A DNA stretch of 16,265 bases from Actinomycetota bacterium (GCA_009924185.1 RFSC01000007.1:1-16265); one strand, 5' to 3'. Positions 1-7,200 are shown, counted from the stretch's first letter. Numbers and translations: made by a program. Notes: a model not told the origin generated them from the letters alone.

Positions 1-1118
1 GGATTGTCAGCTAAACCAAGGGCGGTCGGTAGATCCATGGTGATGTTTATTGAAACTGGGCGACGATGCGGTTGATAATCATCAGAGATTCGTGCCAGCA
101 AATCACCACAGATCTCTGTCAATGCATCCGCACGCTTCATTTCTATGTTGCGATTATCAAGAGAGTGGTTTGTAGTCGAATCTTCAATTTTGGTTTTCTT
201 GGCAAATACCTCCTTGTTGGAAACTCCCTTGACCAATCCATCCTGGGTAGAAACTCCCTTGACCAATCCATCCTGGGTAGAAACTCCCTTGACCAATCCA
301 TCCTGGGTAGAGAATCCCCTGGCGAATATTTCCTTGTCGGATTCCTCCGTGGCGGATGTCTCCTTGTCGGAAGTAAAACTAGTTTTGGATTTGTAAGCGC
401 AACTCTTTGAATCTCGCATAGCAATCAACGAGTTAATAGAGAGCATTACAGTCTGTGCATCCTCTATGGGTAATAGGGCAATAAGTGTGGCCATGCCATC
501 ACTCTCGGGATACATCCGAACGGAGCGTGTGTCACGTGCAGCTACAACCTTTTCCTCAAAACTCTCAGGTGATGCCTGAGCGAAGAGAGTCCGAAGCTTG
601 CGACCAACCTGTGCTGGGGTGTGAAACTCAGCGTGAGCCAAGGCCTTATTCTCGATTAGCAACAAATTCTCGGTAGAGATACCACGCTTTATCGCCTCGG
701 ATGATTCACGTGCGATTAATGTCGCATGACTAGGGGAGATGTCGCCATTTGCTAACGCTTCACAGGTGGCTGGCAGATGATTAGTGAGCACACGAGCCAC
801 ATCGATTCGAATCTGAGCCGTATTCGAGGATAGTCGCAAAGCGGTCGCTACATCTTCTCGCTCAGATTCATCAACGCCCTCCCAAAGATTTGGGCTTTCA
901 GAAGGCTCTGATCCCGCGATTGCCAAAGTCGCGCGCTGAATGAGTGAGGTTAACCAGGAGTTTTGCTTTTCTAAGGCGGCCAAATAATCGATTTTGCCTG
1001 CAGAGGTGAGCTTCTCTGGATTGATTCCAATCAAGTGCCCAAGTGGTTCATAACCTCCCGGCTGATTAAGCAGCTCAATGAGCTGCTCTTCGACTGGTTT
1101 TTCAAGGGAAACTCGCAT
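1..1118 (-). CDS. DUF222 (13E12 repeat) family protein, probable HNH endonuclease; 3' end cut by the window
   Basis: The reading frame is open from the ATG at 1118 down to base 1, 372 codons, with no stop inside the window. The N-terminal part is helical. Residues near 326-345 carry the family-typical RADALTEICGDLL helix, and about residues 352-372 carry the conserved segment INITMDLPTALGLADN seen in actinobacterial DUF222/13E12 proteins. In that family an HNH nuclease domain normally follows; here it would lie beyond the left edge, so nuclease activity is inferred. Between the two conserved parts, residues 250-309 are six 10-residue repeats. No Shine-Dalgarno is seen before the ATG and no other in-frame ATG or GTG lies close upstream; a weak -10-like CAGAAT (1125-1130) may give a leaderless mRNA. 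The gene lies 73 bases downstream of pntB on the same strand, but its function appears unrelated. Confidence 0.85.
   Translation of the reverse strand, partial: MRVSLEKPVEEQLIELLNQPGGYEPLGHLIGINPEKLTSAGKIDYLAALEKQNSWLTSLIQRATLAIAGSEPSESPNLWEGVDESEREDVATALRLSSNTAQIRIDVARVLTNHLPATCEALANGDISPSHATLIARESSEAIKRGISTENLLLIENKALAHAEFHTPAQVGRKLRTLFAQASPESFEEKVVAARDTRSVRMYPESDGMATLIALLPIEDAQTVMLSINSLIAMRDSKSCAYKSKTSFTSDKETSATEESDKEIFARGFSTQDGLVKGVSTQDGLVKGVSTQDGLVKGVSNKEVFAKKTKIEDSTTNHSLDNRNIEMKRADALTEICGDLLARISDDYQPHRRPVSINITMDLPTALGLADN
192..371 (-). repeat. Six-unit 30-bp in-frame tandem repeat inside the DUF222 gene
   Basis: The period is exactly 30 bp. Copies at 221-250, 251-280 and 281-310 are identical base for base. 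Flanking units on both sides are degenerate. In the DUF222 frame the units read SDKETSATEE, SDKEIFARGF, STQDGLVKGV three times, and SNKEVFAKKT. There are no unique spacers, so this is not a CRISPR array. Identity of the middle copies at synonymous sites suggests recent duplication, and the frame is kept. Confidence 0.93.
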
Positions 1119-1191
1119 AGGAGAATTCTGGAATGAGGCACTGACAAAAATCGAGGTAAAAGAATTGAAGTTAGTAAGTTGTGGAAAAGAA

Positions 1192-2583
1192 TTAAAGTGC
1201 TTTCAAGGCTCCAACCACCTTTGTCAAAGAAGCCTTGGCATCACCAAACAAAAGAGTTGTCTTAGGATCAAACAAGAGTTCATTTTCAATACCGGCAAAA
1301 CCTGGTCGCATTGATCGCTTCAAGAAAATAACATTCCCTGCCTGCGCAACATCCAAAATTGGCATTCCATAAATGGGGCATCCCGGAGTGGTCTTGGCCG
1401 CCGGGTTTACAACATCATTGGCGCCGATAATTAAAGCCACATCAGTTTGCGGGAAGGTGGGATTAACCTCATCCATCTCTGAAAGCTGCTCATAAGGAAC
1501 ATTGGCCTCCGCCAACAAAACATTCATGTGACCTGGCATGCGACCGGCTACCGGATGAATCCCATAGGCAACATCTATACCTTTTGCGGTTAACAAATCC
1601 GCCAATTCTCGAACTGTATGTTGGGCCTGCGCTACCGCTAATCCAAAGCCCGGCACAATTACAACGCGACGTGCGTAGTTCAACAAGATCGCAACATCAT
1701 CAGGGGTTCCAGATTTAACTGTCCTGGTTTCTGATGCGGATCCAGCCTCTTGAGGCTTCGCGGTGAAAGCGCCAAATAATGTGCCAAACAATGAGCGGCC
1801 CATGGCCTCTGCCATCAAGCGGGTCAAGATAGTTCCTGAGGCTCCGACCAAAGTTCCGGCAATAATCAACAAGGTGGCATCCAAAACATATCCGCCTGCG
1901 GCCACAGTTAAACCGGTAAATGCATTCAATAGTGAGATAACGATTGGCACATCTGCACCGCCTACAGGCAATACAAATAGAACTCCGAATATCAAAGAGA
2001 GCGCCGCCAAAATCAACAACGGAGTGGTTCCTAATTCGACTACCACCCAAACTGCACTGGCTACTGTTCCTAGTAGTGTCGCAGCAATAATGAATCTTCC
2101 ACCAGGGAATACCACTGGACGGGTGGTCATTAACTCCTGCAACTTTAAAAATGTAACGATTGAACCGGAGAATGAAACGCAACCAACAAGGACTGTAAAG
2201 ACAGTTGCGATAACTACGCCGGTAGATGCGGTATCGCCCAACTTTAAGTACTCAACAATCGCAACGAGCGCAGCAGCGCCACCACCTACACCGTTAAACA
2301 AAGCCACCAACTGTGGCATCGCGGTCATTTGAACTTTGCGAGCAGCTGGGACGCCAACTAGCACACCAAAGGCAATCGCACCCAAAATCCAACCCAAGTT
2401 ATTTAACGGCAGCTCATTGCCCTCCGAGGCGTAGAAGAACACCGCGATAGTTGCAATTGTTGCGCCAATTGCGCCAAGAATATTTCCGCGTCGAGCTGTA
2501 CGGGGATGAGAAAGACCTTTTAGCGCCAAAATAAACATGACGCCGGCGCTTAGGCCAATTAGATCGTAAATGGTGCGGTTCAT
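1192..2583 (-). CDS. pntB: NAD(P) transhydrogenase subunit beta
   Basis: This subunit of the proton-translocating transhydrogenase holds most of the membrane domain (dII) and the NADP(H)-binding domain (dIII). The enzyme uses the proton gradient to drive hydride transfer from NADH to NADP+. Residues 1-270 contain about nine hydrophobic segments. Residues about 290-463 carry the dIII signatures: GFGLAVAQAQH (312-322), GIHPVAGRMPGHMNVLLAEA (341-360), IGANDVVNPAA (386-396), KRSMRPGFAGIENELLF (422-438) and GDAK (447-450). Length 463 is normal for the family. The ATG overlaps the pntA2 stop by four bases (ATGA), implying translational coupling. Asn97 stands where, from memory of alignments, E. coli has the membrane histidine His91; many homologues also have Asn there. 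Confidence 0.97.
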   Translation of the reverse strand: MNRTIYDLIGLSAGVMFILALKGLSHPRTARRGNILGAIGATIATIAVFFYASEGNELPLNNLGWILGAIAFGVLVGVPAARKVQMTAMPQLVALFNGVGGGAAALVAIVEYLKLGDTASTGVVIATVFTVLVGCVSFSGSIVTFLKLQELMTTRPVVFPGGRFIIAATLLGTVASAVWVVVELGTTPLLILAALSLIFGVLFVLPVGGADVPIVISLLNAFTGLTVAAGGYVLDATLLIIAGTLVGASGTILTRLMAEAMGRSLFGTLFGAFTAKPQEAGSASETRTVKSGTPDDVAILLNYARRVVIVPGFGLAVAQAQHTVRELADLLTAKGIDVAYGIHPVAGRMPGHMNVLLAEANVPYEQLSEMDEVNPTFPQTDVALIIGANDVVNPAAKTTPGCPIYGMPILDVAQAGNVIFLKRSMRPGFAGIENELLFDPKTTLLFGDAKASLTKVVGALKAL

Positions 2584-2894
2584 TTCTTATCACCAGAGCT
2601 TTGGTTAGCACGGCCACCAGATTTGCCTTTGAACATTTCAAGCATGCGATCTGTGACTACGAATCCACCAACCATATTTATTGTTGCCAGAACAATCGCT
2701 GCAACTGAAAGACCGAGCTCTAAATTAGTTTCACTGTGATCAGCCACGATAATCGCACCCACCAAAATCACACCATGAATCGCATTTGCACCGCTCATTA
2801 GTGGAGTGTGTAGAGTCGAAGAAACCTTTGAAACCACCTCAAAACCAACAAAAACTGCGAGCACAAAGATGGTAACTATCGCGATTAAATCCAT
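2580..2894 (-). CDS. pntA2: NAD(P) transhydrogenase subunit alpha part 2 (membrane segment)
   Basis: This is the small membrane piece of the alpha subunit, encoded separately as in three-subunit transhydrogenases such as that of Rhodospirillum. The 104 residues contain three hydrophobic helices (about 3-20, 36-50 and 58-80), with the family-typical stretch STLHTPLMSGANAIHGVILV (27-46). A charged, Lys/Gly-rich C-terminus ends at the TGA that overlaps the pntB start. A short AGGTG lies six bases before the ATG. It starts eight bases after the pntA1 stop. It assembles with PntA1 and PntB in the cytoplasmic membrane. Confidence 0.95.
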   Translation of the reverse strand: MDLIAIVTIFVLAVFVGFEVVSKVSSTLHTPLMSGANAIHGVILVGAIIVADHSETNLELGLSVAAIVLATINMVGGFVVTDRMLEMFKGKSGGRANQSSGDKK

Positions 2895-2902
2895 AGTTTC
2901 AC

Positions 2903-4018
2903 CTATGCACCTTTCCGAACCGCGCCACCATGGGTCAAAGCGGCGGCATCGATAATCTCATCTGCAAAATCCGGAACAACGGCGCCCTCTTTGCTCATTA
3001 ACAAGAGCAGGTTCACAACATTTCGAGAGTAGAGATAGGAAGCATGGAAGGGAAGCTGGCTCGGAACATCTTTGCCGCCCCAAATCTTTATGCCATTTGA
3101 GGTTGTGACAATCTCTCCAGCCTTCGAGCCTTCAACATTCCCACCACTTTCAGCGGCCAAATCAACAATTATCGACCCCTCTGCCATTGACTCATACATC
3201 TCTTTAGTTACAAGACGTGGAGCAGGCCGGCCAGGTACCGCAGCGGTGGTAATCAAAACATGAGATTTGGTGATGTAAGGCTTTAAAAGCTCACGCTGTT
3301 TGGCGGCCCGTTCCTCAGTCATTTCGCGGGCATATCCGCCAGCACCTTCTAATGCCTCAAGCTCTAACTCAATAAAACTTGCACCCATCGATTTAACCTC
3401 ATCAGCCGATGATGGCCTGACATCGTAAGCCGAAACCACCGCACCAAGACGGCGCGCAGTTGCAATCGCCTGTAATCCAGCAACTCCCGCTCCGAGCACC
3501 AAAACATTTGCCGGTGTAACAGTTCCAGCCGCGGTCATTAATAACGGAAAAAATCTTGGTGATAAATCAGCGGCTACCAAAGCGGCGCGATATCCCGCGC
3601 ACAATGCCTGCGAGGTAAGCGCATCCATAGATTGGGCGCGAGAAATTCGGGGTACCGCCTCTAGAGAAAAGGCAGTTACACCCGCTTTTGCAAATGCATT
3701 TATAGAGTCCTGTGCGTTAGAGGCAGATAAGAATGAAATCGTAATAGCGCCAGACTTTAAAGTCGCAGCAATATCAGCGCTCAATGGTTGAACCGAAAGA
3801 ATTACATCAGCATTTTTTAACTCGCCAGCGATCTGTCCCGCATCGCAAACAGCCGCTCCAGCCGCCTTATATGCCTCATCTGCAGCACCTGCATTTGTGC
3901 CAGCACCAGATTGAATTACGACCTCAAGGCCGGCTCGAGTTAACTTTGAAATAATGTCGGGCAGTAATGCCACGCGTTTTTCGCCACTTTTTACCTCAGC
4001 TGGGACGACTACGCGCAT
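2903..4018 (-). CDS. pntA1: NAD(P) transhydrogenase subunit alpha part 1 (NAD(H)-binding domain)
   Basis: This is the soluble dI domain that binds NAD(H) on the cytoplasmic face of the complex. The 371 residues begin with the alanine-dehydrogenase/PntA type N-terminus (VPAEVKSGEKRVALLP, 5-20). The active-site loop is PRISRAQSMDALTSQA (123-138), including Arg127, Gln129 and Asp132. The dinucleotide fold follows, with GAGVAG (176-181) and Asp199 at the end of the second strand, as expected for NAD rather than NADP. There is no membrane domain at the C-terminus, consistent with the split gene layout. It starts nine bases after the argF stop, so it is probably in one operon with argF. Confidence 0.96.
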   Translation of the reverse strand: MRVVVPAEVKSGEKRVALLPDIISKLTRAGLEVVIQSGAGTNAGAADEAYKAAGAAVCDAGQIAGELKNADVILSVQPLSADIAATLKSGAITISFLSASNAQDSINAFAKAGVTAFSLEAVPRISRAQSMDALTSQALCAGYRAALVAADLSPRFFPLLMTAAGTVTPANVLVLGAGVAGLQAIATARRLGAVVSAYDVRPSSADEVKSMGASFIELELEALEGAGGYAREMTEERAAKQRELLKPYITKSHVLITTAAVPGRPAPRLVTKEMYESMAEGSIIVDLAAESGGNVEGSKAGEIVTTSNGIKIWGGKDVPSQLPFHASYLYSRNVVNLLLLMSKEGAVVPDFADEIIDAAALTHGGAVRKGA

Positions 4019-4027
4019 TTGATTAGC

Positions 4028-4963
4028 CTAGCCTTTAAGCTCGCCGCGAACCAGGTGAAAAATGATGGCCTGAATAGTTGTGCGACGATGAAAAGCCTCC
4101 CGCCAGATAACAGAACGCGGACCATCAATTACAGCTGCATCTACCTCTTCACCCCTATGCGCTGGTAGGCAGTGCATAAAGATGCTGTCAGAGGCCGCTG
4201 TAGACATTAACTTCTCTGTAATTTTGAAAGGAGCCAGCGCTATCTCTTTTTCTTTTCTTTCACTCTCTGGATCTCCCATGGACATCCAGACATCGGTATA
4301 CAGAACTGCGGCATCTTTTGCGGCCGCAATCGGATCATGAGTTATCTCAATATTTCCACCATTTGCTAGCGCAATCTTCTTGGCGGTCTCAACAACTTTC
4401 GCATCTGGAGCCCACTTACCCGATGGCGTCGCAGCAACAACATGTGCACCCATAATCGCACCCATCATTAACCAGGCCGTAGTGACATTATTGCCATCAC
4501 CTAAATAAACAAATTTACGACTAGAGATATCTTTTCCAAATTTTTCTCTGATAGTAATCCAGTCCGCTAATGCTTGAGTTGGGTGGTCGTAATCAGTTAA
4601 TCCATTAATAACCGGGATAGTTGCGTTAGCTCCAAGCTCATCGACCTCTGTTTGTGCATAGGTGCGGATCAAAAGCGCGCTACAAAATTGACTTATGACC
4701 TTGGCGGTATCGGCGATGGTTTCACCTCGACCAATTTGTAGCTCATCACTGCGTAGAAAAATCGGAGTGCCACCGAGATGGGCGACCGCGGTTTCTGTAG
4801 CCAACCGAGTACGGGTTGATGGCTTGGACATATAAACCGCAACGCTCTTGTGAGCCAATGTGTCGGAGGCAGCGGTGGGATCTTTAGCAAACCGGGCAGC
4901 GGTATCGAGCAGTAGCTCTACATCAGCCCGTGAGAGGTGCTCAGTCTTTAATAGATCCTTCAT
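4028..4963 (-). CDS. argF: Ornithine carbamoyltransferase
   Basis: It transfers the carbamoyl group of carbamoyl phosphate to ornithine to give citrulline (arginine biosynthesis, cytoplasm). Visible signatures are the carbamoyl-phosphate loop SKPSTRTR (46-53), HPTQALAD (127-134), GDGNNV (155-160), the ornithine-side VWMSMG (225-230) and HCLP (264-267). The VWMSMG and HCLP motifs distinguish it from aspartate carbamoyltransferase. Length 311 is normal. The C-terminal carbamoyl-phosphate arginine region reads EAFHRRTTIQAI (289-300) rather than the usual EAENRxH type, keeping an Arg at 293. The ATG at 4963 has no Shine-Dalgarno but a TAAGAT hexamer six bases upstream, so a leaderless start is likely. 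No other arginine biosynthesis gene is in the window; the next genes are pntA1, pntA2 and pntB. Confidence 0.96.
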   Translation of the reverse strand: MKDLLKTEHLSRADVELLLDTAARFAKDPTAASDTLAHKSVAVYMSKPSTRTRLATETAVAHLGGTPIFLRSDELQIGRGETIADTAKVISQFCSALLIRTYAQTEVDELGANATIPVINGLTDYDHPTQALADWITIREKFGKDISSRKFVYLGDGNNVTTAWLMMGAIMGAHVVAATPSGKWAPDAKVVETAKKIALANGGNIEITHDPIAAAKDAAVLYTDVWMSMGDPESERKEKEIALAPFKITEKLMSTAASDSIFMHCLPAHRGEEVDAAVIDGPRSVIWREAFHRRTTIQAIIFHLVRGELKG

Positions 4964-4969
4964 CCGCTA

Positions 4970-4975
4970 ATCTTA
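4970..4975 (-). promoter_or_regulatory. Putative -10 element of argF (leaderless start)
   Basis: TAAGAT on the minus strand ends six bases before the argF ATG, so transcription would begin at or next to the start codon. No clear -35 is seen. It lies in the 57-base gap shared with the divergent DUF3039 gene. Confidence 0.5.
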
Positions 4976-5008
4976 CGTCGCGTTCAGTTTTCCTTGAGAA
5001 TTTAGCTT

Positions 5009-5014
5009 TATTAT
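5009..5014 (+). promoter_or_regulatory. Putative -10 element of the DUF3039 gene (leaderless start)
   Basis: TATTAT, one mismatch from TATAAT, ends six bases before the ATG at 5021, and no Shine-Dalgarno is present. The spacing matches that at argF and gdhA. The -35 region is not recognisable. Confidence 0.5.
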
Positions 5015-5020
5015 TTGGCT

Positions 5021-5353
5021 ATGAATCAAGCGCCAAACTGGAATATGGGGTTGTTTTCCCGCGGTAAGGGCGGCTTGGGACAAACCGATACTTTGATTGA
5101 TGAGCAACTAGATACCAGCCATCAAGAAGATCTTGAATCTGGCGATCATGAGAGATTTTCACATTACGTTAAGAAGGACAAAATCGTTGAATCAGCGGTT
5201 TCCGGAAAGCCAGTTACCGCGCTCTGCGGCAAGCGTTGGGTGCCATCTCGGGATCCGAAAAAGTTTCCTATCTGCCCTACCTGCAAAGAGATTCATGCCG
5301 GTTTGCGCAAAGGCCCTGATGACAATGGTGGCAGTGACAATACTCCTTCATGA
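5021..5353 (+). CDS. DUF3039 domain protein with a probable zinc-binding CxxC
   Basis: This small soluble protein belongs to an uncharacterised actinobacterial family. The conserved core is at residues 65-91, VTALCGKRWVPSRDPKKFP followed by CPTCKEIH. Cys69, Cys85 and Cys88, perhaps with a nearby His, could bind a metal; this is inferred from spacing. The ends are polar and probably disordered (Gly/Asp/Asn-rich C-terminus). A TTG two codons earlier (5015) also opens the frame, but the ATG at 5021 is preferred because of the -10 hexamer placed for a leaderless message. It sits 28 bases before clpS on the same strand, a frequent arrangement in actinobacteria. No function is assigned. Confidence 0.9.
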   Translation: MNQAPNWNMGLFSRGKGGLGQTDTLIDEQLDTSHQEDLESGDHERFSHYVKKDKIVESAVSGKPVTALCGKRWVPSRDPKKFPICPTCKEIHAGLRKGPDDNGGSDNTPS

Positions 5354-5381
5354 TTTATTACAAGTGTGAGGTCAGATAAAA

Positions 5382-5672
5382 ATGGCACTTGGCACAATTA
5401 CTGAATCTGAAACCGAGTTAAATCTGAGGGCGGATCGACCCTGGGTCTGTGTCGTTTGGGATGATCCAGTAAATCTAATGACCTACGTAACCCATGTTTT
5501 CATGGTTTTGTTTGGCTATTCCAAAGAACGGGCAACTGAGTTGATGTTGAAGGTGCACAACGAAGGGAAAGCTGTAGTGACCTCTGGAACTCGAGAAGAG
5601 ATGGAACGTGATGTCCAACGACTTCATGAGTATGGCTTGTGGGCTACAGTACAAAGAGACAATGAGTTGTAA
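5382..5672 (+). CDS. clpS: ATP-dependent Clp protease adaptor ClpS
   Basis: ClpS delivers N-end-rule substrates to the Clp ATPase/ClpP protease in the cytoplasm. The 96 residues contain the core fold, with the substrate-pocket segment VVWDDPVNLMTYVTHVF (24-40) and LMLKVHNEGKAVV (54-66). Asp27, Asp28 and His59 match the alpha-amino-group and hydrophobic-pocket residues known from E. coli ClpS (Asp35, Asp36, His66). The E. coli Asn34 position is Trp26, as is usual in actinobacterial ClpS. The gene starts 28 bases after DUF3039 and is followed 11 bases later by DUF2017. A GAGG lies too far upstream of the ATG to be a convincing ribosome site. Confidence 0.97.
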   Translation: MALGTITESETELNLRADRPWVCVVWDDPVNLMTYVTHVFMVLFGYSKERATELMLKVHNEGKAVVTSGTREEMERDVQRLHEYGLWATVQRDNEL

Positions 5673-5683
5673 GGTTTAATCAA

Positions 5684-6322
5684 ATGTCATCATTCCGCCC
5701 TCTCGATAATGGGGATTTAGATATCACCTTTACCTCGCAAGAGGCCCATGTCTTAATTAATTTAACTGAGCAACTTCTAGAGTTGTTGGCAGATGGTGAT
5801 GGTCAATCTCATTCAGTAGATCCACTTTTGCATCTTGTTGGAATCTCTAACTCGGAAAGCCCGCCAGAGGATCCAGTTCTAAGAAGGTTGCTTCCTAACG
5901 CCTATGAGGATGAACAGGCTGCGGGGGAGTTTCGCCGCTATACAGAGCATGGCCTGAGAGAGAAGAAAAAAGCCCACGCGCTACTTATCTATGAAGCGCT
6001 TTTGCCACAGGATGAGGATTGGAATGGCGATATCCCGCTGGATAAAGGTTCAATTCAGGTCACTATTGCAATGGCTGATTCACTTGCTTGGCTAGGTGGT
6101 TTAAATGATTTGCGGCTCGCGTTGGCGGTACGCCTTGGTTTCGGCTCAGAAAAGGGCCAACATCCAGCAGACCAAGCTGCGGGTGTAGATACACCAAACG
6201 CCGATGTCCACAAGAAATATGAATTGATGCTGGAGAGCGATCCCATGAAGGCGGTTTACGCTGTTTACTCCTGGATTGGATGGCTACAGCAATCATTGTT
6301 GGAGGCGCTGGAAGTTAAGTAA
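5684..6322 (+). CDS. DUF2017 family protein (ClpS neighbour)
   Basis: This cytoplasmic protein of unknown function belongs to the actinobacterial family that usually follows clpS, which suggests a role linked to Clp proteolysis (inference from neighbourhood). Characteristic parts are DPVLRRLLPNAYEDEQAAGE (63-82) with FRRYTEHGLREKK after it, and the C-terminal helical stretch WLGGLNDLRLALAVRLG (136-152). It has no membrane segment or signal peptide. Length 212 is typical. An AAGG nine bases before the ATG overlaps the end of clpS. It ends 18 bases before the T-tract side of a terminator that serves the convergent rhodopsin gene. Confidence 0.92.
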   Translation: MSSFRPLDNGDLDITFTSQEAHVLINLTEQLLELLADGDGQSHSVDPLLHLVGISNSESPPEDPVLRRLLPNAYEDEQAAGEFRRYTEHGLREKKKAHALLIYEALLPQDEDWNGDIPLDKGSIQVTIAMADSLAWLGGLNDLRLALAVRLGFGSEKGQHPADQAAGVDTPNADVHKKYELMLESDPMKAVYAVYSWIGWLQQSLLEALEVK

Positions 6323-6339
6323 AACCGTTAATCTCGCAC

Positions 6340-6372
6340 AAATAAAAACAGGGCCCGGTTTCCCGAGCCCTG
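6340..6372 (-). terminator. Intrinsic terminator of the actinorhodopsin gene
   Basis: An inverted repeat pairs CAGGGC (6349-6354) with GCCCTG (6367-6372) and, inside it, CGG with CCG around a four-base loop. On the minus strand it is followed by TTTTTATTT, so it terminates leftward transcription from the rhodopsin gene. On the plus strand no T-tract follows, so it is a poor terminator for DUF2017. Confidence 0.85.
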
Positions 6373-6408
6373 CCTTACTACTACTTACTGATTCTTGCGT
6401 ATTGCTTC

Positions 6409-7188
6409 TTAGTGATCGTCCTTCATGCCTTCTGCAATGGACTTCATGCGAGCGATCTTTAGAATTGTTAGACCCCATACGCACTTCGCAACAACGTCTG
6501 CGATGGTGTAACCAACTTGACGTCCAACGAATGCACCTGAGCTTGCTGCTCCATCTGCATCGATGATTGGAAGTAGATACGCGATTGGGTATACGCCCCA
6601 TGATGCGATAAGTAGAAGACGTAGGCGACCGATGGTTGCTGCAACACCTTCTGGCTGACGATCAAGTGACTTGCCTAGCTCTACGAATAGTACGTAGAGG
6701 ATGTATAGGAATGGAATTGTGGAGAGAACGCCCCACATAATCTTCTCACCCTGATCTGAAGAGGTTTCTCCAGGATAGCCAAGTGCGATCATTGCTGCTG
6801 ATGCAGGAACAAGACGCATGATTAATGACTTGGAAGCTTCCTTAGCAAGTGCAAGAACTGCAATTACCTCAACAAGAAGCAATGGAACTGTAAGAATCCA
6901 GTCAACGTAACGGTATCCCTCATTGAAAGCTAGTGAGCTAGCGTTGATATCGGTTGCAACATTAAAGGTACCTTCCGCAGTTGCATCTTTGAATGAATCA
7001 AAGATACGTAGGTAGTGGTAACCGGCAATGAATGTAACCATTGAAGAAAGCACAAGCGCGTTGCGGTACTTAGGAAGAACGCGGTGCTGTGAAACAAGGG
7101 TGTAAACAGTTGTAGCGAGCATTGATACAAGTCCGAAAGAAAGGATGTTGTATACAACGCTCCACTCTGTTGCTGATAACTGAAGCAA
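6409..7188 (-). CDS. actR: Actinorhodopsin, light-driven proton pump
   Basis: A seven-helix retinal protein that pumps protons out of the cell. Helix C reads RYVDWILTVPLLLVE (93-107), giving Asp96 as proton acceptor, Thr100 and Glu107 as proton donor: the D-T-E set of proteorhodopsin-type pumps. Leu104 occupies the proteorhodopsin-105 tuning position, predicting green absorption. His58 on helix B corresponds to the proteorhodopsin His75. Lys235 in ADVVAKCVWG (230-239) is the Schiff-base lysine. On helix E, Gly153 in MWGVLSTIPF aligns with bacteriorhodopsin Trp138, the position where Gly opens a carotenoid-antenna fenestration in xanthorhodopsin-like pumps. The start is TTG at 7188, chosen because GGAGG lies five bases upstream. 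Its own terminator follows, and about 240 bases separate it from divergent murI. No retinal or carotenoid gene is in the window. Confidence 0.97.
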   Translation of the reverse strand: MLQLSATEWSVVYNILSFGLVSMLATTVYTLVSQHRVLPKYRNALVLSSMVTFIAGYHYLRIFDSFKDATAEGTFNVATDINASSLAFNEGYRYVDWILTVPLLLVEVIAVLALAKEASKSLIMRLVPASAAMIALGYPGETSSDQGEKIMWGVLSTIPFLYILYVLFVELGKSLDRQPEGVAATIGRLRLLLIASWGVYPIAYLLPIIDADGAASSGAFVGRQVGYTIADVVAKCVWGLTILKIARMKSIAEGMKDDH

Positions 7189-7193
7189 AATGG

Positions 7194-7198
7194 CCTCC
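7194..7198 (-). promoter_or_regulatory. Shine-Dalgarno GGAGG that fixes the TTG start of actinorhodopsin
   Basis: GGAGG on the minus strand is five bases before the TTG at 7188. The preceding ATT would leave only two bases, and no ATG is available. This is one of the strongest ribosome sites in the window, consistent with high expression. Confidence 0.85.
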
Positions 7199-7200
7199 GT

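Noticed and set aside
191..370. CRISPR array
   Set aside because: The repeats are directly adjacent with no unique spacers, and the unit is translated in frame in the DUF222 gene.
66..424. Open frames on both strands across the 30-bp repeats (114, 93 and 83 residues)
   Set aside because: They are open only because the repeat has a period divisible by three. The conserved DUF222 frame covers the same bases and continues far beyond them.
1763..2332. 189-residue plus-strand frame opposite pntB
   Set aside because: It is antisense to the well conserved pntB and has composition typical of a mirrored membrane-protein gene, with no family motif.
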